This document shows positions 49,551 to 57,821 of a DNA stretch of 64,000 nucleotides, one piece after another (the stretch's first letter is position 1; every line of letters begins with the position of its first letter). Below the pieces are notes generated by a model. It was not told where the DNA came from. It worked only from the letters and a program-made list of their open reading frames with translations, and did no database searches. This stretch comes from Sphingobacterium mizutaii (GTDB lineage Bacteria > Bacteroidota > Bacteroidia > Sphingobacteriales > Sphingobacteriaceae). The position numbers were made by a program, and so were the translations under genes. The stretch spans positions 3,162,001 to 3,226,000 of the forward strand of contig NZ_LT906468.1 of NCBI RefSeq assembly GCF_900187125.1, given 5' to 3'.

Positions 49551-50336
49551 ATGAATAAACTATTGCTTATTTCATTATGGGCTATTGCGACCTCCACAAT
49601 AACAGGAGACCTAAACATCACTCCGCAAGTAAATGCTCCTAAAGAAATCACACAGACAAAAGTAGAAGTAGTAAAAGATCCAGTTAAAGAATTATATGAT
49701 GAAATGAAACTGCAAGGGATCATTAAATGGGACGCCTTCGAACAAGCTATGCAAGGCTACCAGCAATTGAACCCCAAGAACAGGAACATCATGACCATCA
49801 TTGATTTCACCTTGCCTTCAACCGATAAAAGAATGTATGTTCTGGACATGAAAGCCAAAAAGCTTTTATACCACAATATCGTATCCCATGGCAGAAACAG
49901 CGGTGAAAAATTTGCTACATCTTTTTCTAACAAACATGGATCTTTCCAAAGTTCACTAGGGTTTTACTATGCTGAAGAAACCTATTACGGTGGAAATGGA
50001 TTCTCCCTACGCTTGGACGGACTTGAAAAAGGAATCAATGATCAAGCAAGACCTAGAGCCATCGTGGTTCATGGTGCAGATTATTGCAGTACAGATATCA
50101 TTAAATCAACAGGAAGATTAGGAAGAAGCTACGGCTGCCCTGCCCTACCTCGCGAATTGACCAAACCAATCATCAATACGATCAAAGGTGGAAGTCTGAT
50201 GTACATATACGCTGGAAACAAAGATTATCTAGCGTCTACTAAATTTGTAAAGAAACATCCTTTGGAACCAACTTCTACATTGATTGCTACGCAACATGAT
50301 GAAGAAACTGGAAAGTCTAAAACTGTTTTGAACTAA
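49551..50336 (+). CDS. YkuD_2-type murein L,D-transpeptidase catalytic domain protein
   Basis: The start was set at ATG 49551 (MNKLLLISLWAIATSTITG), preferred over a GTG two codons upstream. The 261-residue protein has a signal peptide, and the YkuD_2 domain is evident: DMKAKKLLYHNIVSHGRNSG, SLGFYYAEETYYGGNGFSL and the catalytic RAIVVHGADYC followed by GRLGRSYGCPALPRE (Cys about residue 197). This is a different L,D-transpeptidase-like family from its neighbour. The pair is on the same strand, but a separate promoter is possible. A terminator follows. Confidence 0.88.
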   Translation: MNKLLLISLWAIATSTITGDLNITPQVNAPKEITQTKVEVVKDPVKELYDEMKLQGIIKWDAFEQAMQGYQQLNPKNRNIMTIIDFTLPSTDKRMYVLDMKAKKLLYHNIVSHGRNSGEKFATSFSNKHGSFQSSLGFYYAEETYYGGNGFSLRLDGLEKGINDQARPRAIVVHGADYCSTDIIKSTGRLGRSYGCPALPRELTKPIINTIKGGSLMYIYAGNKDYLASTKFVKKHPLEPTSTLIATQHDEETGKSKTVLN

Positions 50337-50386
50337 GTATTTAGTATAAAGTATTTAGTATTTAGACGGAGGTTCCGATAAAAGAT

Positions 50387-50436
50387 AAAGATCATGGATC
50401 TGGTTATTGCAACTGGGATCCATGATCTTTTTTTGC
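50387..50436 (+). terminator. Terminator after the second L,D-transpeptidase
   Basis: AAAGATCATGGATC pairs with GATCCATGATCTTT across a 16-base loop, followed by TTTTT. Confidence 0.85.
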
Positions 50437-50744
50437 CTAGGTATGGTGTCTTGTAGAAGTACAGCGAAAATTTCCTAGCTTCGACTTGAAACTACATCTT
50501 CTTTTTTTGCAAAGAAAAAATTCTTCCAGCAACAAGGAATTTCAATTATTATTTGAATTCAAATAAAGAAATCAGAAGGTCATTTTTTCTGGATAGAATT
50601 ATAGCTAAAAAGCCTACCTTATTCGAGACATATTCGAGAATCATTCGGGAATTTACTGGATTGAATAGGGAATTGATCCCAGACACATTTTCAAATTTCC
50701 GAATGTGTCTCGAATATGGTCAAAGTGAGACCCGACTAATATCT
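50437..50744. other. Intergenic region with a long imperfect palindrome
   Basis: ATTCGAGACATATTCG (50622-50637) is near the reverse complement of CGAATGTGTCTCGAAT (50700-50715). The arms continue with GGGAATTT and AAATTTCC, with a 10-base internal insertion on the left. A 72-codon open frame on the plus strand crosses it, but the two arms are coded in opposite sense, so it is unlikely to be a gene. Confidence 0.6.
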
Positions 50745-50780
50745 ACGAAAAAGGCCATGATAAAATCATGACCTTTAAAT
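50745..50780 (-). terminator. Terminator after the amidophosphoribosyltransferase gene
   Basis: On the minus strand AAAGGTCATGA pairs with TCATGGCCTTT and is followed by a short T run (TTTTTCG). It lies about 25 bases past the gene stop. Confidence 0.8.
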
Positions 50781-50802
50781 CTTAATTTTTCTATAATCCA
50801 GA

Positions 50803-52713
50803 CTAGCTACTGAAGTATGCTCTAACATTCTTACCTTCCATCCAGTTCATAAAGGCACGGTTTACAACCTTGTTACCTCCAGGTGTTGGGTAGTTACCCG
50901 AGAAGTACCAGTCGCCTTTGTGGTTTGGACAAGCGATATGTAAGTTATCCAGAGTTTGGAATACAACTTCCAACTCCGCGTTCAGGTTATGAGGTTTTAC
51001 GATCCTGGAAATCTCTTGGGAGATCTGTTCATCGGTAAACGGCTCATAGATTGCTTTTACGTAGTTTTCAACCTGATCCTTCGGCATCGTTGTGGAAGCC
51101 AAACATTTCTGGTAGACCTCATCGATGATGTGGGCCAATCCATTCTTGCGCAATAAAGCGATAGCGGCCTCAAATGCCACGAACTCGGACATCCTAGACA
51201 TATCGATACCATAACAGTCCGGATAACGGATCTGAGGGGCTGAGGATACGATTACGATTTTCTTAGGGTGTAGACGATCGAGGATAGTCAGGATACTTTG
51301 TTTTAAAGTCGTTCCCCTCACGATGGAGTCATCGATGGCAACGATGGTATCTTCATGGTCATTTACGATACCGTAAGTTGTATCGTAGACATGTTGTACC
51401 ATATCTTGGCGATCTGCATCTTGGGTGATGAAGGTACGAAGCTTAGCATCTTTCACGTTCAATTTCTCGAAACGTGGTTTCAGATCCAATACTTCATTCA
51501 ACTCCTCATCAGAGATTTTATCAGTACGGTTCAAAAGCGCCTCTTTTTGGCAATTTCTCACGTGCTGGTTGATTCCTTCCATCATACCATAGTAAGATAC
51601 TTCGGCAGTATTCGGGATGAAAGAGAATACGGTATTCTTGATGTCGTTGTCGATGCTCTTCAATACCTGAGGGATCAACAATTTACCTAGTGATTTACGT
51701 TCTTGGTAGATATCTGCGTCTGAACCTCTAGAGAAATAGATTCTTTCGAAAGAACAGGACATTTGTTCTACCGGCTGTCTGAACATTTCTTCGGAAACCG
51801 TACCGTCCTTCTTAGCGATCAAGGCATGGCCTGGTTTGATCTCTTTTACTGCAGTCAATGGGATATTGAAAGCCGTTTGGATTACCGGTCTTTCCGATGC
51901 TACCACCAATACTTCGTCATCTTGGTAGTAGAATGCCGGACGGATACCTGCTGGGTCACGCATTACGAATGCATCCCCATGACCAAAAATTCCGGCGATG
52001 GTATAACCACCATCCCAAGTCTTCGCGGAGCGGGTCAATATTTTGGCAACATCCAGGTTTTTCCCGATCTGCGCAGAGATCTCAATATTGGAATAACCAT
52101 CCTGTTTGAATTTGTCGAAAAGTTTTTGGTTTTCTTCATCTAGGAAGTGACCGATTTTTTCCAGTACCGTAACCGTATCCGCTTGTTCCTTAGGGTGCTG
52201 TCCTAGGTCGTACAATTGTTGCAAAAGCTCATCAACATTGGTCATGTTGAAGTTCCCTGCTACTACGAGGTTTCTGGACATCCAGTTGTTCTGTCTAAGG
52301 AATGGATGACAGCTTTCAATACTGTTTTTACCATGTGTGCCGTAACGCAAATGGCCTAATAACACTTCGCCCGTGAAGCTAACATTGTCTTTCAACCATT
52401 GGGTATCCTTGGATTCCTCTGGGTAAGCCTTGTTAACCGCAGCGAACTTCTTCTGAACGTATTCGAAGATTTCGGCAACTGCCGAAGACCCCATTGCTCT
52501 GTATCGGGAGATATAACGGTTACCAGGCTTGACATCGAATTTAATCGTCGCAATCCCCGCTCCATCTTGGCCTCTATTGTGCTGCTTTTCCATAAGCAGG
52601 TACAATTTGTTGATGCCGTAATAGGGCGTACCGTATTTTTCTTGATAATAAGATAGGGGTTTTAGTAGTCGGATTAGTGCGATACCGCACTCGTGTTTTA
52701 TAGCGTCACTCAT
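50803..52713 (-). CDS. Long-form amidophosphoribosyltransferase (PurF-like)
   Basis: The protein makes 5-phosphoribosylamine from PRPP and glutamine, or is a variant of that enzyme. The start was set at ATG 52713 (MSDAIKHECGIALIRL), because a GTG six codons upstream overlaps the promoter -7 element. The 636-residue length exceeds the usual 460-510 of PurF. The N-terminal glutaminase nucleophile Cys lies at residue 9 (after an 8-residue stub, so no cleaved propeptide of the usual length), with NRGQDGAG (about residue 45) and LGHLRYGTHGK (about 120). The PRPP-binding motif is VAIDDSIVRGTT (about 460). In Bacteroidota this long form often coexists with a canonical PurF. Confidence 0.88.
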   Translation of the reverse strand: MSDAIKHECGIALIRLLKPLSYYQEKYGTPYYGINKLYLLMEKQHNRGQDGAGIATIKFDVKPGNRYISRYRAMGSSAVAEIFEYVQKKFAAVNKAYPEESKDTQWLKDNVSFTGEVLLGHLRYGTHGKNSIESCHPFLRQNNWMSRNLVVAGNFNMTNVDELLQQLYDLGQHPKEQADTVTVLEKIGHFLDEENQKLFDKFKQDGYSNIEISAQIGKNLDVAKILTRSAKTWDGGYTIAGIFGHGDAFVMRDPAGIRPAFYYQDDEVLVVASERPVIQTAFNIPLTAVKEIKPGHALIAKKDGTVSEEMFRQPVEQMSCSFERIYFSRGSDADIYQERKSLGKLLIPQVLKSIDNDIKNTVFSFIPNTAEVSYYGMMEGINQHVRNCQKEALLNRTDKISDEELNEVLDLKPRFEKLNVKDAKLRTFITQDADRQDMVQHVYDTTYGIVNDHEDTIVAIDDSIVRGTTLKQSILTILDRLHPKKIVIVSSAPQIRYPDCYGIDMSRMSEFVAFEAAIALLRKNGLAHIIDEVYQKCLASTTMPKDQVENYVKAIYEPFTDEQISQEISRIVKPHNLNAELEVVFQTLDNLHIACPNHKGDWYFSGNYPTPGGNKVVNRAFMNWMEGKNVRAYFSS

Positions 52714-52730
52714 ATCTTGAATTGATGGCA

Positions 52731-52738
52731 CAAAGGTA
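52731..52738 (-). promoter_or_regulatory. Bacteroidota -7 element that decides the start of the amidophosphoribosyltransferase gene
   Basis: TACCTTTG on the minus strand matches TAnnTTTG. It ends at 52731, exactly where an upstream in-frame GTG would begin, so translation must start at the ATG at 52713, about 12 bases after the expected transcription start. Confidence 0.65.
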
Positions 52739-52913
52739 CGGAATTTTGAAAAAATATCAGATACATCTTAATGTAAAAAATATTTAGCTAAAAGAAACAC
52801 ATTAGACAAGAGACTTAAGACAATAGACATAAGACTCAAGACCTGAACATGGGATATCAATGCCAAAATAAAGTGGAGGTACTTCTATTCAATAATCTAA
52901 TGGAAAAAGAATT

Positions 52914-52952
52914 TTGTATGGTTGGGAGTATTAGATATGCCCAACCATACAA
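52914..52952 (-). terminator. Terminator after the lipocalin-like gene
   Basis: TTGTATGGTTGGG pairs perfectly with CCCAACCATACAA (13 bp, 13-base loop), followed on the minus strand by AATTCTTTTTCC. Confidence 0.75.
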
Positions 52953-52977
52953 GATCTTCAGCACTGTGGCTCTGCCA

Positions 52978-53490
52978 TTAAGGGTTAACGACTTTTGCTG
53001 TTGTGTATTCGATAAACTTTTCACGTCTAGAAACAAACTCTGCTTTTTCTATCCGCTGCCAAGTCATATAGCTATTGACCATGATGCCGTCCGAAAGGAT
53101 CGGTTCTACGGACTTCAGGTACAAGATATCGCCTTCAAAATCAATCTTGCGCTCCTGATACTGACCTTCCCAATTCGGGAACGATGAGGTCGTAATGGAA
53201 TACTGTACGATTGCATTATTATTGTCGATCTTATAGGAACCAGCAAAAGCTATAAAGCCTTTGACCTGCTCCTGGATTTCTTTTTCATTTGCCAAATAGC
53301 GATCCTCAGATGCATATTGACTGCGTTCTGAACTTGAAATCTGAACTGACATAAATCCATCAGCTCCATACATTAATAATCCCTTTGGAGATTGGCCCAT
53401 CGGGAATATTGAATCTGCACCTTTAATCGGTACTTCTATATAAGATAGTAGTTGCCATGTGCCTACTAATTCATTCTTCAATGTTGTCAT
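52978..53490 (-). CDS. Lipocalin-like domain protein
   Basis: The 170-residue protein has no signal peptide. The start MTTLKNELVGTWQLLSYIEV and the segment PKGLLMYGADGFMSVQIS are the signature of the Lipocalin_5-type (lipocalin-like) domain. EGDILYLKSVEPILSDGIMV and MTWQRIEKAEF complete the barrel. Functions are mostly unknown; some family members sit in secondary-metabolite clusters. It is a single-gene unit with a terminator. No strong promoter was recognised. Confidence 0.8.
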   Translation of the reverse strand: MTTLKNELVGTWQLLSYIEVPIKGADSIFPMGQSPKGLLMYGADGFMSVQISSSERSQYASEDRYLANEKEIQEQVKGFIAFAGSYKIDNNNAIVQYSITTSSFPNWEGQYQERKIDFEGDILYLKSVEPILSDGIMVNSYMTWQRIEKAEFVSRREKFIEYTTAKVVNP

Positions 53491-53653
53491 TTAGGGGTTA
53501 TTGTTTGCCATTATAACGGCGATTCTTCATTTATAGTTTGTAACATTCTTTATATAGATATTTCCGTGACAAATGAAACATCTGTATATTCGGTAAACAA
53601 GTTTTAGACCAACATTGGCACCCAAAAAACAAGAAATGCTTAATCCCTTGACT

Positions 53654-54034
53654 ATGAACAAGAATTGTTATTGCGATTCTGGAAAGAATTACGAAGATTG
53701 TTGCGAAAAAGTACATCATGACCTAAAATCTGCTGGATCCGCCGAGCAGCTGATGCGTGCAAGATATACGGCTTTCTGTCTATCCTTGGTTGATTTCCTT
53801 TACCAATCATTCCATCCCAACAGCAGGCGCTTCCAGAAAAAAACCGAGATCGAACAATGGAGCAAAGAGAACAAATGGGAAGGTTTGGAAATCATAAAAG
53901 CCACCGAAAACACCGTAGAATTCAAGGCATTTTTCACAGATCCATTTGCTGAAAAACAGGTCCATCATGAGAAATCCAGGTTCCAAAAACTCCAAGGAAC
54001 TTGGTATTATTTAGATGGCAAGATAATTGCCTGA
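53654..54034 (+). CDS. YchJ-like protein with SEC-C zinc motif
   Basis: The start was set at ATG 53654 (MNKNCYCDSGKNYEDCC), which puts the SEC-C motif at the N-terminus as in other YchJ proteins; upstream ATG 53636 and TTG 53615 are possible. The cysteine pattern C-x-C-x8-C-C (residues 5-17) binds zinc, and the NTF2-like YchJ domain follows (SAEQLMRARYTAFCLSLVDF, TVEFKAFFTDPF, RFQKLQGTWYYLDGKI). The function is unknown. The length, 126 residues, is near that of family members. Confidence 0.85.
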   Translation: MNKNCYCDSGKNYEDCCEKVHHDLKSAGSAEQLMRARYTAFCLSLVDFLYQSFHPNSRRFQKKTEIEQWSKENKWEGLEIIKATENTVEFKAFFTDPFAEKQVHHEKSRFQKLQGTWYYLDGKIIA

Positions 54035-54108
54035 GCAATATTCTGAATATGGAGGGTTTGGATTTTATTGAAAATTAGTAAATTAGTAAATAACTAAATA
54101 TTTAAACT

Positions 54109-54441
54109 ATGGGAAAGTTTGTAATTTCAACTAGGAAGAATGGGGAGTTCCAGTTCAACCTAAAAGCTGCAAATGGACAGGTCATTCTGAGCAGTGAAGG
54201 TTATACCACAAAAGCAGCTTGTGAAAATGGCGTGCAGTCCGTTAAGAAAAATTCACAAGACAGTTCAAAATTTGATAAGTTAACAGCCAAGAACGGTAAG
54301 TTTTACTTCAACCTAAAAGCTGGTAATGGTCAGATCATCGGAACAAGCGAAATGTACGAAAGTGAAGCTGGCCGTAGCAATGGCATCAAATCAATTCAAG
54401 AAAACGCTCCTGACGCAAGTATTGACGATACAACAGTTTAA
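54109..54441 (+). CDS. YegP-type DUF1508 protein with two repeats
   Basis: The 110-residue protein consists of two DUF1508 repeats of about 50 residues (FVISTRKNGEFQFNLKAANG and LTAKNGKFYFNLKAGNGQII). This is the YegP architecture, a small beta-rich fold found in stress-induced proteins of unknown role. The start MGKFVISTRK is at the usual position. A terminator follows about 20 bases after the stop. Confidence 0.92.
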   Translation: MGKFVISTRKNGEFQFNLKAANGQVILSSEGYTTKAACENGVQSVKKNSQDSSKFDKLTAKNGKFYFNLKAGNGQIIGTSEMYESEAGRSNGIKSIQENAPDASIDDTTV

Positions 54442-54462
54442 TATTCGAAAATATTATTTTGG

Positions 54463-54490
54463 AGAGCCACAAAGATTGTGGCTTTTTTTT
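54463..54490 (+). terminator. Terminator after the YegP-type gene
   Basis: AGCCACAA pairs with TTGTGGCT around AGA and is followed by seven T. Confidence 0.88.
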
Positions 54491-55034
54491 GTGCAATGCG
54501 TAGAGTTTTTTGGGTAAGCGTGGTGGTTTCCAGAAGGGTATTGGAGCTAAATAGGTAGACTCCATATTTGGAAAGCCTCCAGCGGAGTGGAATATTTCCC
54601 TATAAAACTTGTTCGTTACTTTTAGAGCCCAAAAGTAACCAAACCGACGAAGGAGCTCACGGATACCAAAAACAACTCGAATCCGTAACGCTTCGGCCCA
54701 TTTAAGGTGGCTTTTCGCACAATCATCCACACATGGATAGAATGCCTTGTTGTCGGGAATATCTTTCAAAAGCTCATCCCTTTTGATGGGATGATCTATT
54801 GAAAGCATTCCAAGGCCAATCCCATCGCACAGGGCATCGGCATTCTTTCCATTTTTCCGCCAAGGAAATGAGTCGGGGGCTAAAGGACTTCCTGCGGAAG
54901 GATAGTTGTTTGTTTAGGTAGGCAACCCCCAGAGGGGGTGACATCTTTATAGAAAATTGAATCGCTTGACGGAGAACCCCTAGTAGGGGTGAAATATTTT
55001 TCCATAAATCCTCTTTACCGGGATAAAAAATAGT
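54491..55034. repeat. Gene desert with possible decayed sequence and REP-like palindromes
   Basis: No credible gene. An open frame on the minus strand at 54386-54808 overlaps the YegP gene end and its terminator and is not supported. The stretch has a hairpin-like TTACTTTTAGAGCCCAAAAGTAA (54615-54637) and the REP-like palindromes CAACCCCCAGAGGGGGTGAC (54922-54942) and AACCCCTAGTAGGGGTG (54976-54991). Confidence 0.55.
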
Positions 55035-55234
55035 TCCCTCATCTTACGATTTCGGGATGACAACGATCCTTAAAAAAATAAAAAATAGATTCTTCGCTGC
55101 GCTCTGAATCCCTCTCTGGGACACTTCCAATTCTGAACGATGAGTGAAGAATCTGTACGTAAATGTCCATTCCATTTTGTCATTCTCCATCGAAGATGGA
55201 GGACCTGTTCGCCAATGCACTTATGCTTTGTACG
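55035..55234 (-). repeat. Spacer repeat flanking the right array (inverted copy of 44.9-45.1 kb)
   Basis: CTCATCTTACGATTTC through GACCTGTTCGCCAATGCAC is the reverse complement of 44.93-45.12 kb with few substitutions. It carries the non-inverted form of the 23-bp GATTC...GAATC segment (55088-55110). Confidence 0.85.
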
Positions 55235-55580
55235 GTTCCGAGATCCTTCCTGCGTCAGGATGACAGCGGGAAATGGAAAAAAAATATATGTGATCGGCAT
55301 TCCGCCAATGATCTTGGTCCATCCTCCAATCCCGAACATCCTGGTTCAAAACGGTAGTATCATGACTGATAATCAATTATTTGTATTGAATAGTTCCGAG
55401 ATGTTTCCTGCGTCACGATGACAGCGGGAAATGGAAAATAAATAAATGTGAGCGGCATTCCGCCAACGATCTTGGTCCATCCTCCGATCCCTAACATCCT
55501 GGTTCAAAACGGTTGTATCATGACTGATAATCAATTATTTGCAGTGAATAGTTCCGAGATCCTTCCTGCGTCAGGATGAC
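55235..55580 (-). repeat. Tandem array of 158-bp repeat units (right array, inverted)
   Basis: Units begin GTTCCGAGAT at 55235, 55393 and (partial) 55551, exactly 158 bases apart. Each full unit has the reverse complement of the 40-bp core (55310-55349 and 55468-55507). The array is the mirror image of the left array at 44414-44905. No credible gene is present. Confidence 0.9.
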
Positions 55581-55623
55581 ACTGGAAAGGACATTTTTTT
55601 TTCGCCATACACCCCCTCACCCT

Positions 55624-55667
55624 AAAAAAAACAGGAGCAACCTTCCGGTTGCTCCTGTTTCTCTTGA
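55624..55667 (-). terminator. Terminator after the M13 peptidase gene
   Basis: AACAGGAGCAACC pairs with GGTTGCTCCTGTT around TTCC. On the minus strand it is followed by TTTTTT. It lies about 20 bases past the gene stop. Confidence 0.9.
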
Positions 55668-55680
55668 TATCAAAATCTGC

Positions 55681-57684
55681 TTACCAGATTACGATACGTT
55701 TATCTTTAGGGATATACAATTTATCACCTTCTTTGGTTTCGAATGCTTTGTGGAACGCATCTAAATTGATGATCGGTCCTGTAGCACGGTATTGAGCCGG
55801 TGAATGTGGGTCAGTTTTCACTTGGTTTACCACAAACTCATCGGTAGTTTTGGTACGCCAGATGGTTGCCCATGAAAGGAAGAAACGTTGGTCTTGGGTG
55901 TATCCATCGATCAAACCAGGGTTTCCTTTGTCTTTAAGGTACATCTGTAATGCATCGAATGCAACTGAAGAACCACCAAGGTCACCAATGTTTTCACCTA
56001 GGGTGAATCTACCGTTCACAAATACGCCCGGTACAGGTTCGTAAGCTTCGAATTGCGCAACTAATGCATCAGCAGCAGCTTCAAATTTAGTTCTGTCTTC
56101 GTCAGTCCACCAGTTATTCAGGTTACCATTTCCGTCGTATTGAGAACCAGAGTCATCAAATCCATGTGATAACTCATGACCGATAACCGCTCCGATACCA
56201 CCAAAGTTCACTCCTGGATCAGCTTTATAATCATAGAATGGAGGTTGTAGGATAGCGGCTGGGAAAACGATCTCGTTGAACAATGGGCTGTAGTAAGCAT
56301 TTACCGTCTGTGGCGTCATGCCCCATTCTGACTTGTCAACTGGTTTGCCTTGTTTAGCAAGGTTTTCTTCAAATGACCAACGACGCACGTTATTTACATT
56401 TTCGATCAAGGAAGTACCTACTTCTAAGTTAGAATAGTCTTTCCATTTGTCTGGGTATCCGATTTTCACGGTGAATTTAGAAAGTTTCTCTAAAGCTTTT
56501 TCTTTAGTGGTTGGTGACATCCAAGCTAAATCCTTGATATGCACATTGAAAGATTTGATCAAGTATTGAACCAACTCCTCACATGCAGCCTTTGCCTCAG
56601 CAGGGAAGTTTTCTTTCACATAAAGCTTTCCTAACAATTCACCAGCGTTGCCATTGACAAATTCCAAACCTCTCTTATCCAACGCACGTTGTTCTTTTTG
56701 ACCTCTTAATTTCTTTCCGTAGAAATCGAAAGACAATTGATCTAGTTCTTCAGTCAAATAACCAGTAGCGTCATCCATTACATGGAATTTCAAGTATTCC
56801 TTGATAACTGGTAAATTCTCCTCATTAACGATCTTGTCTAGATTCTGGTAATATTTCAATTCACCGATGATCACGGTATCCGCTTTGAATCCCAAGGCTT
56901 GGATGTATTTAGCCACATCCATATTCTTCACCATTTTATTCAAATCCTTTACCGCAACCGGATTGTAACGTTTTTGAGCATCACGCATCTCCTCTACTGT
57001 TTTTAGGTTGGAAGCGATCAATTTCTCAAATTCAATTACTTTAGGCCCTTTTAGATCTCTGGTCTTCGGATCAACCTTTCCATATAACGCATTGATATAT
57101 TGGTTATAGTTACCCAAGGTTTCAGTGTTTTTGGCATCTTCTTTTTGGTAATAAGTACGTCCAAGACCTAGACCACCACCACCTAAATAAACAGCATTCA
57201 TATTACTGTTTTTCATGTGGGCATAAACATAAGCTCCGAAGAAAGGGTTGCCACCGATTGCTCCGTATTTCACGAAGTAATCGTAAAGACCTTTCAGGTT
57301 CTTCACTTGATCGATATCCTTCAATTGTTGTTGAATAGGAGCTATTCCCAACTTGTTACGGGTATCAAAATCTACATAAGATTTATAAAGATCAGCAATC
57401 TTTTGACCATCAGTTCCTTTTTCGAATTTGGTATTCAAGGATTCTTTAAGGATTTTCAAGGCTGCTTCATCTGTGTTCTCTCTTAGTTGATCAAAAGAAC
57501 CCCAACGAGCCTTATCAGAAGGAATTTCTACAGTTTTCATCCAATTACCATTGACATAATTGTAGAAATCATCTTGGGGACGAACGGATTTGTCCATGTA
57601 GGAAACATTGATTGCTTGATGTTCTTGCCCAAAAACACAGGCTGAACTAGCAAATAATGCTGCCATTAATACGTATTGTTTCAT
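55681..57684 (-). CDS. M13 family zinc metallopeptidase (neprilysin/PepO-like)
   Basis: The start was set at ATG 57684 (MKQYVLMAALFASSACVFGQ), which gives a clean signal peptide; an upstream ATG at 57729 overlaps the promoter. The 667-residue exported peptidase has the peptidase M13 N-terminal domain and the zinc motif IGHELSH near residue 510, followed by GFDDSGSQYDGNG. The second site ENIGDLGG (Glu ligand, about 570) is intact, and the protein ends DKRIVIW, as members end with Trp. It cleaves short peptides in the periplasm or outside. A single-gene unit. Confidence 0.93.
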   Translation of the reverse strand: MKQYVLMAALFASSACVFGQEHQAINVSYMDKSVRPQDDFYNYVNGNWMKTVEIPSDKARWGSFDQLRENTDEAALKILKESLNTKFEKGTDGQKIADLYKSYVDFDTRNKLGIAPIQQQLKDIDQVKNLKGLYDYFVKYGAIGGNPFFGAYVYAHMKNSNMNAVYLGGGGLGLGRTYYQKEDAKNTETLGNYNQYINALYGKVDPKTRDLKGPKVIEFEKLIASNLKTVEEMRDAQKRYNPVAVKDLNKMVKNMDVAKYIQALGFKADTVIIGELKYYQNLDKIVNEENLPVIKEYLKFHVMDDATGYLTEELDQLSFDFYGKKLRGQKEQRALDKRGLEFVNGNAGELLGKLYVKENFPAEAKAACEELVQYLIKSFNVHIKDLAWMSPTTKEKALEKLSKFTVKIGYPDKWKDYSNLEVGTSLIENVNNVRRWSFEENLAKQGKPVDKSEWGMTPQTVNAYYSPLFNEIVFPAAILQPPFYDYKADPGVNFGGIGAVIGHELSHGFDDSGSQYDGNGNLNNWWTDEDRTKFEAAADALVAQFEAYEPVPGVFVNGRFTLGENIGDLGGSSVAFDALQMYLKDKGNPGLIDGYTQDQRFFLSWATIWRTKTTDEFVVNQVKTDPHSPAQYRATGPIINLDAFHKAFETKEGDKLYIPKDKRIVIW

Positions 57685-57726
57685 AATTAACCTATTTTGT
57701 TTAAGAACTAAGAGATAGTTCCTATG

Positions 57727-57755
57727 CAAACATAGCGAATCTAGGAAAAAACAAA
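57727..57755 (-). promoter_or_regulatory. Bacteroidota promoter of the M13 peptidase gene
   Basis: On the minus strand TTTG (57755-57752), 17 bases, then TATGTTTG (57734-57727). Both boxes match the Bacteroidota consensus, and the -7 element overlaps the earlier possible start at 57729, supporting the ATG at 57684. Confidence 0.75.
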
Positions 57756-57821
57756 AAGTAACTATTTTTATATATTTAATTGATTTTAAATTAACACAAT
57801 GGATTTGCTAAATTGGCCGAA

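Noticed and set aside
50553-50771. 72-codon open frame between the L,D-transpeptidase and the purF-like gene
   Set aside because: It crosses both arms of a palindrome and the purF-side terminator. No start context or family match.
54386-54808. 140-codon open frame on the minus strand
   Set aside because: It overlaps the end of the YegP-type gene and runs through its terminator. The translation is rich in Lys, Arg, Trp and Tyr without family signal.
55070-55421. Overlapping small open frames in the right-hand array (55070-55339 minus, 55140-55421 plus)
   Set aside because: Both lie fully inside the repeated spacer and 158-bp units and overlap each other on opposite strands.
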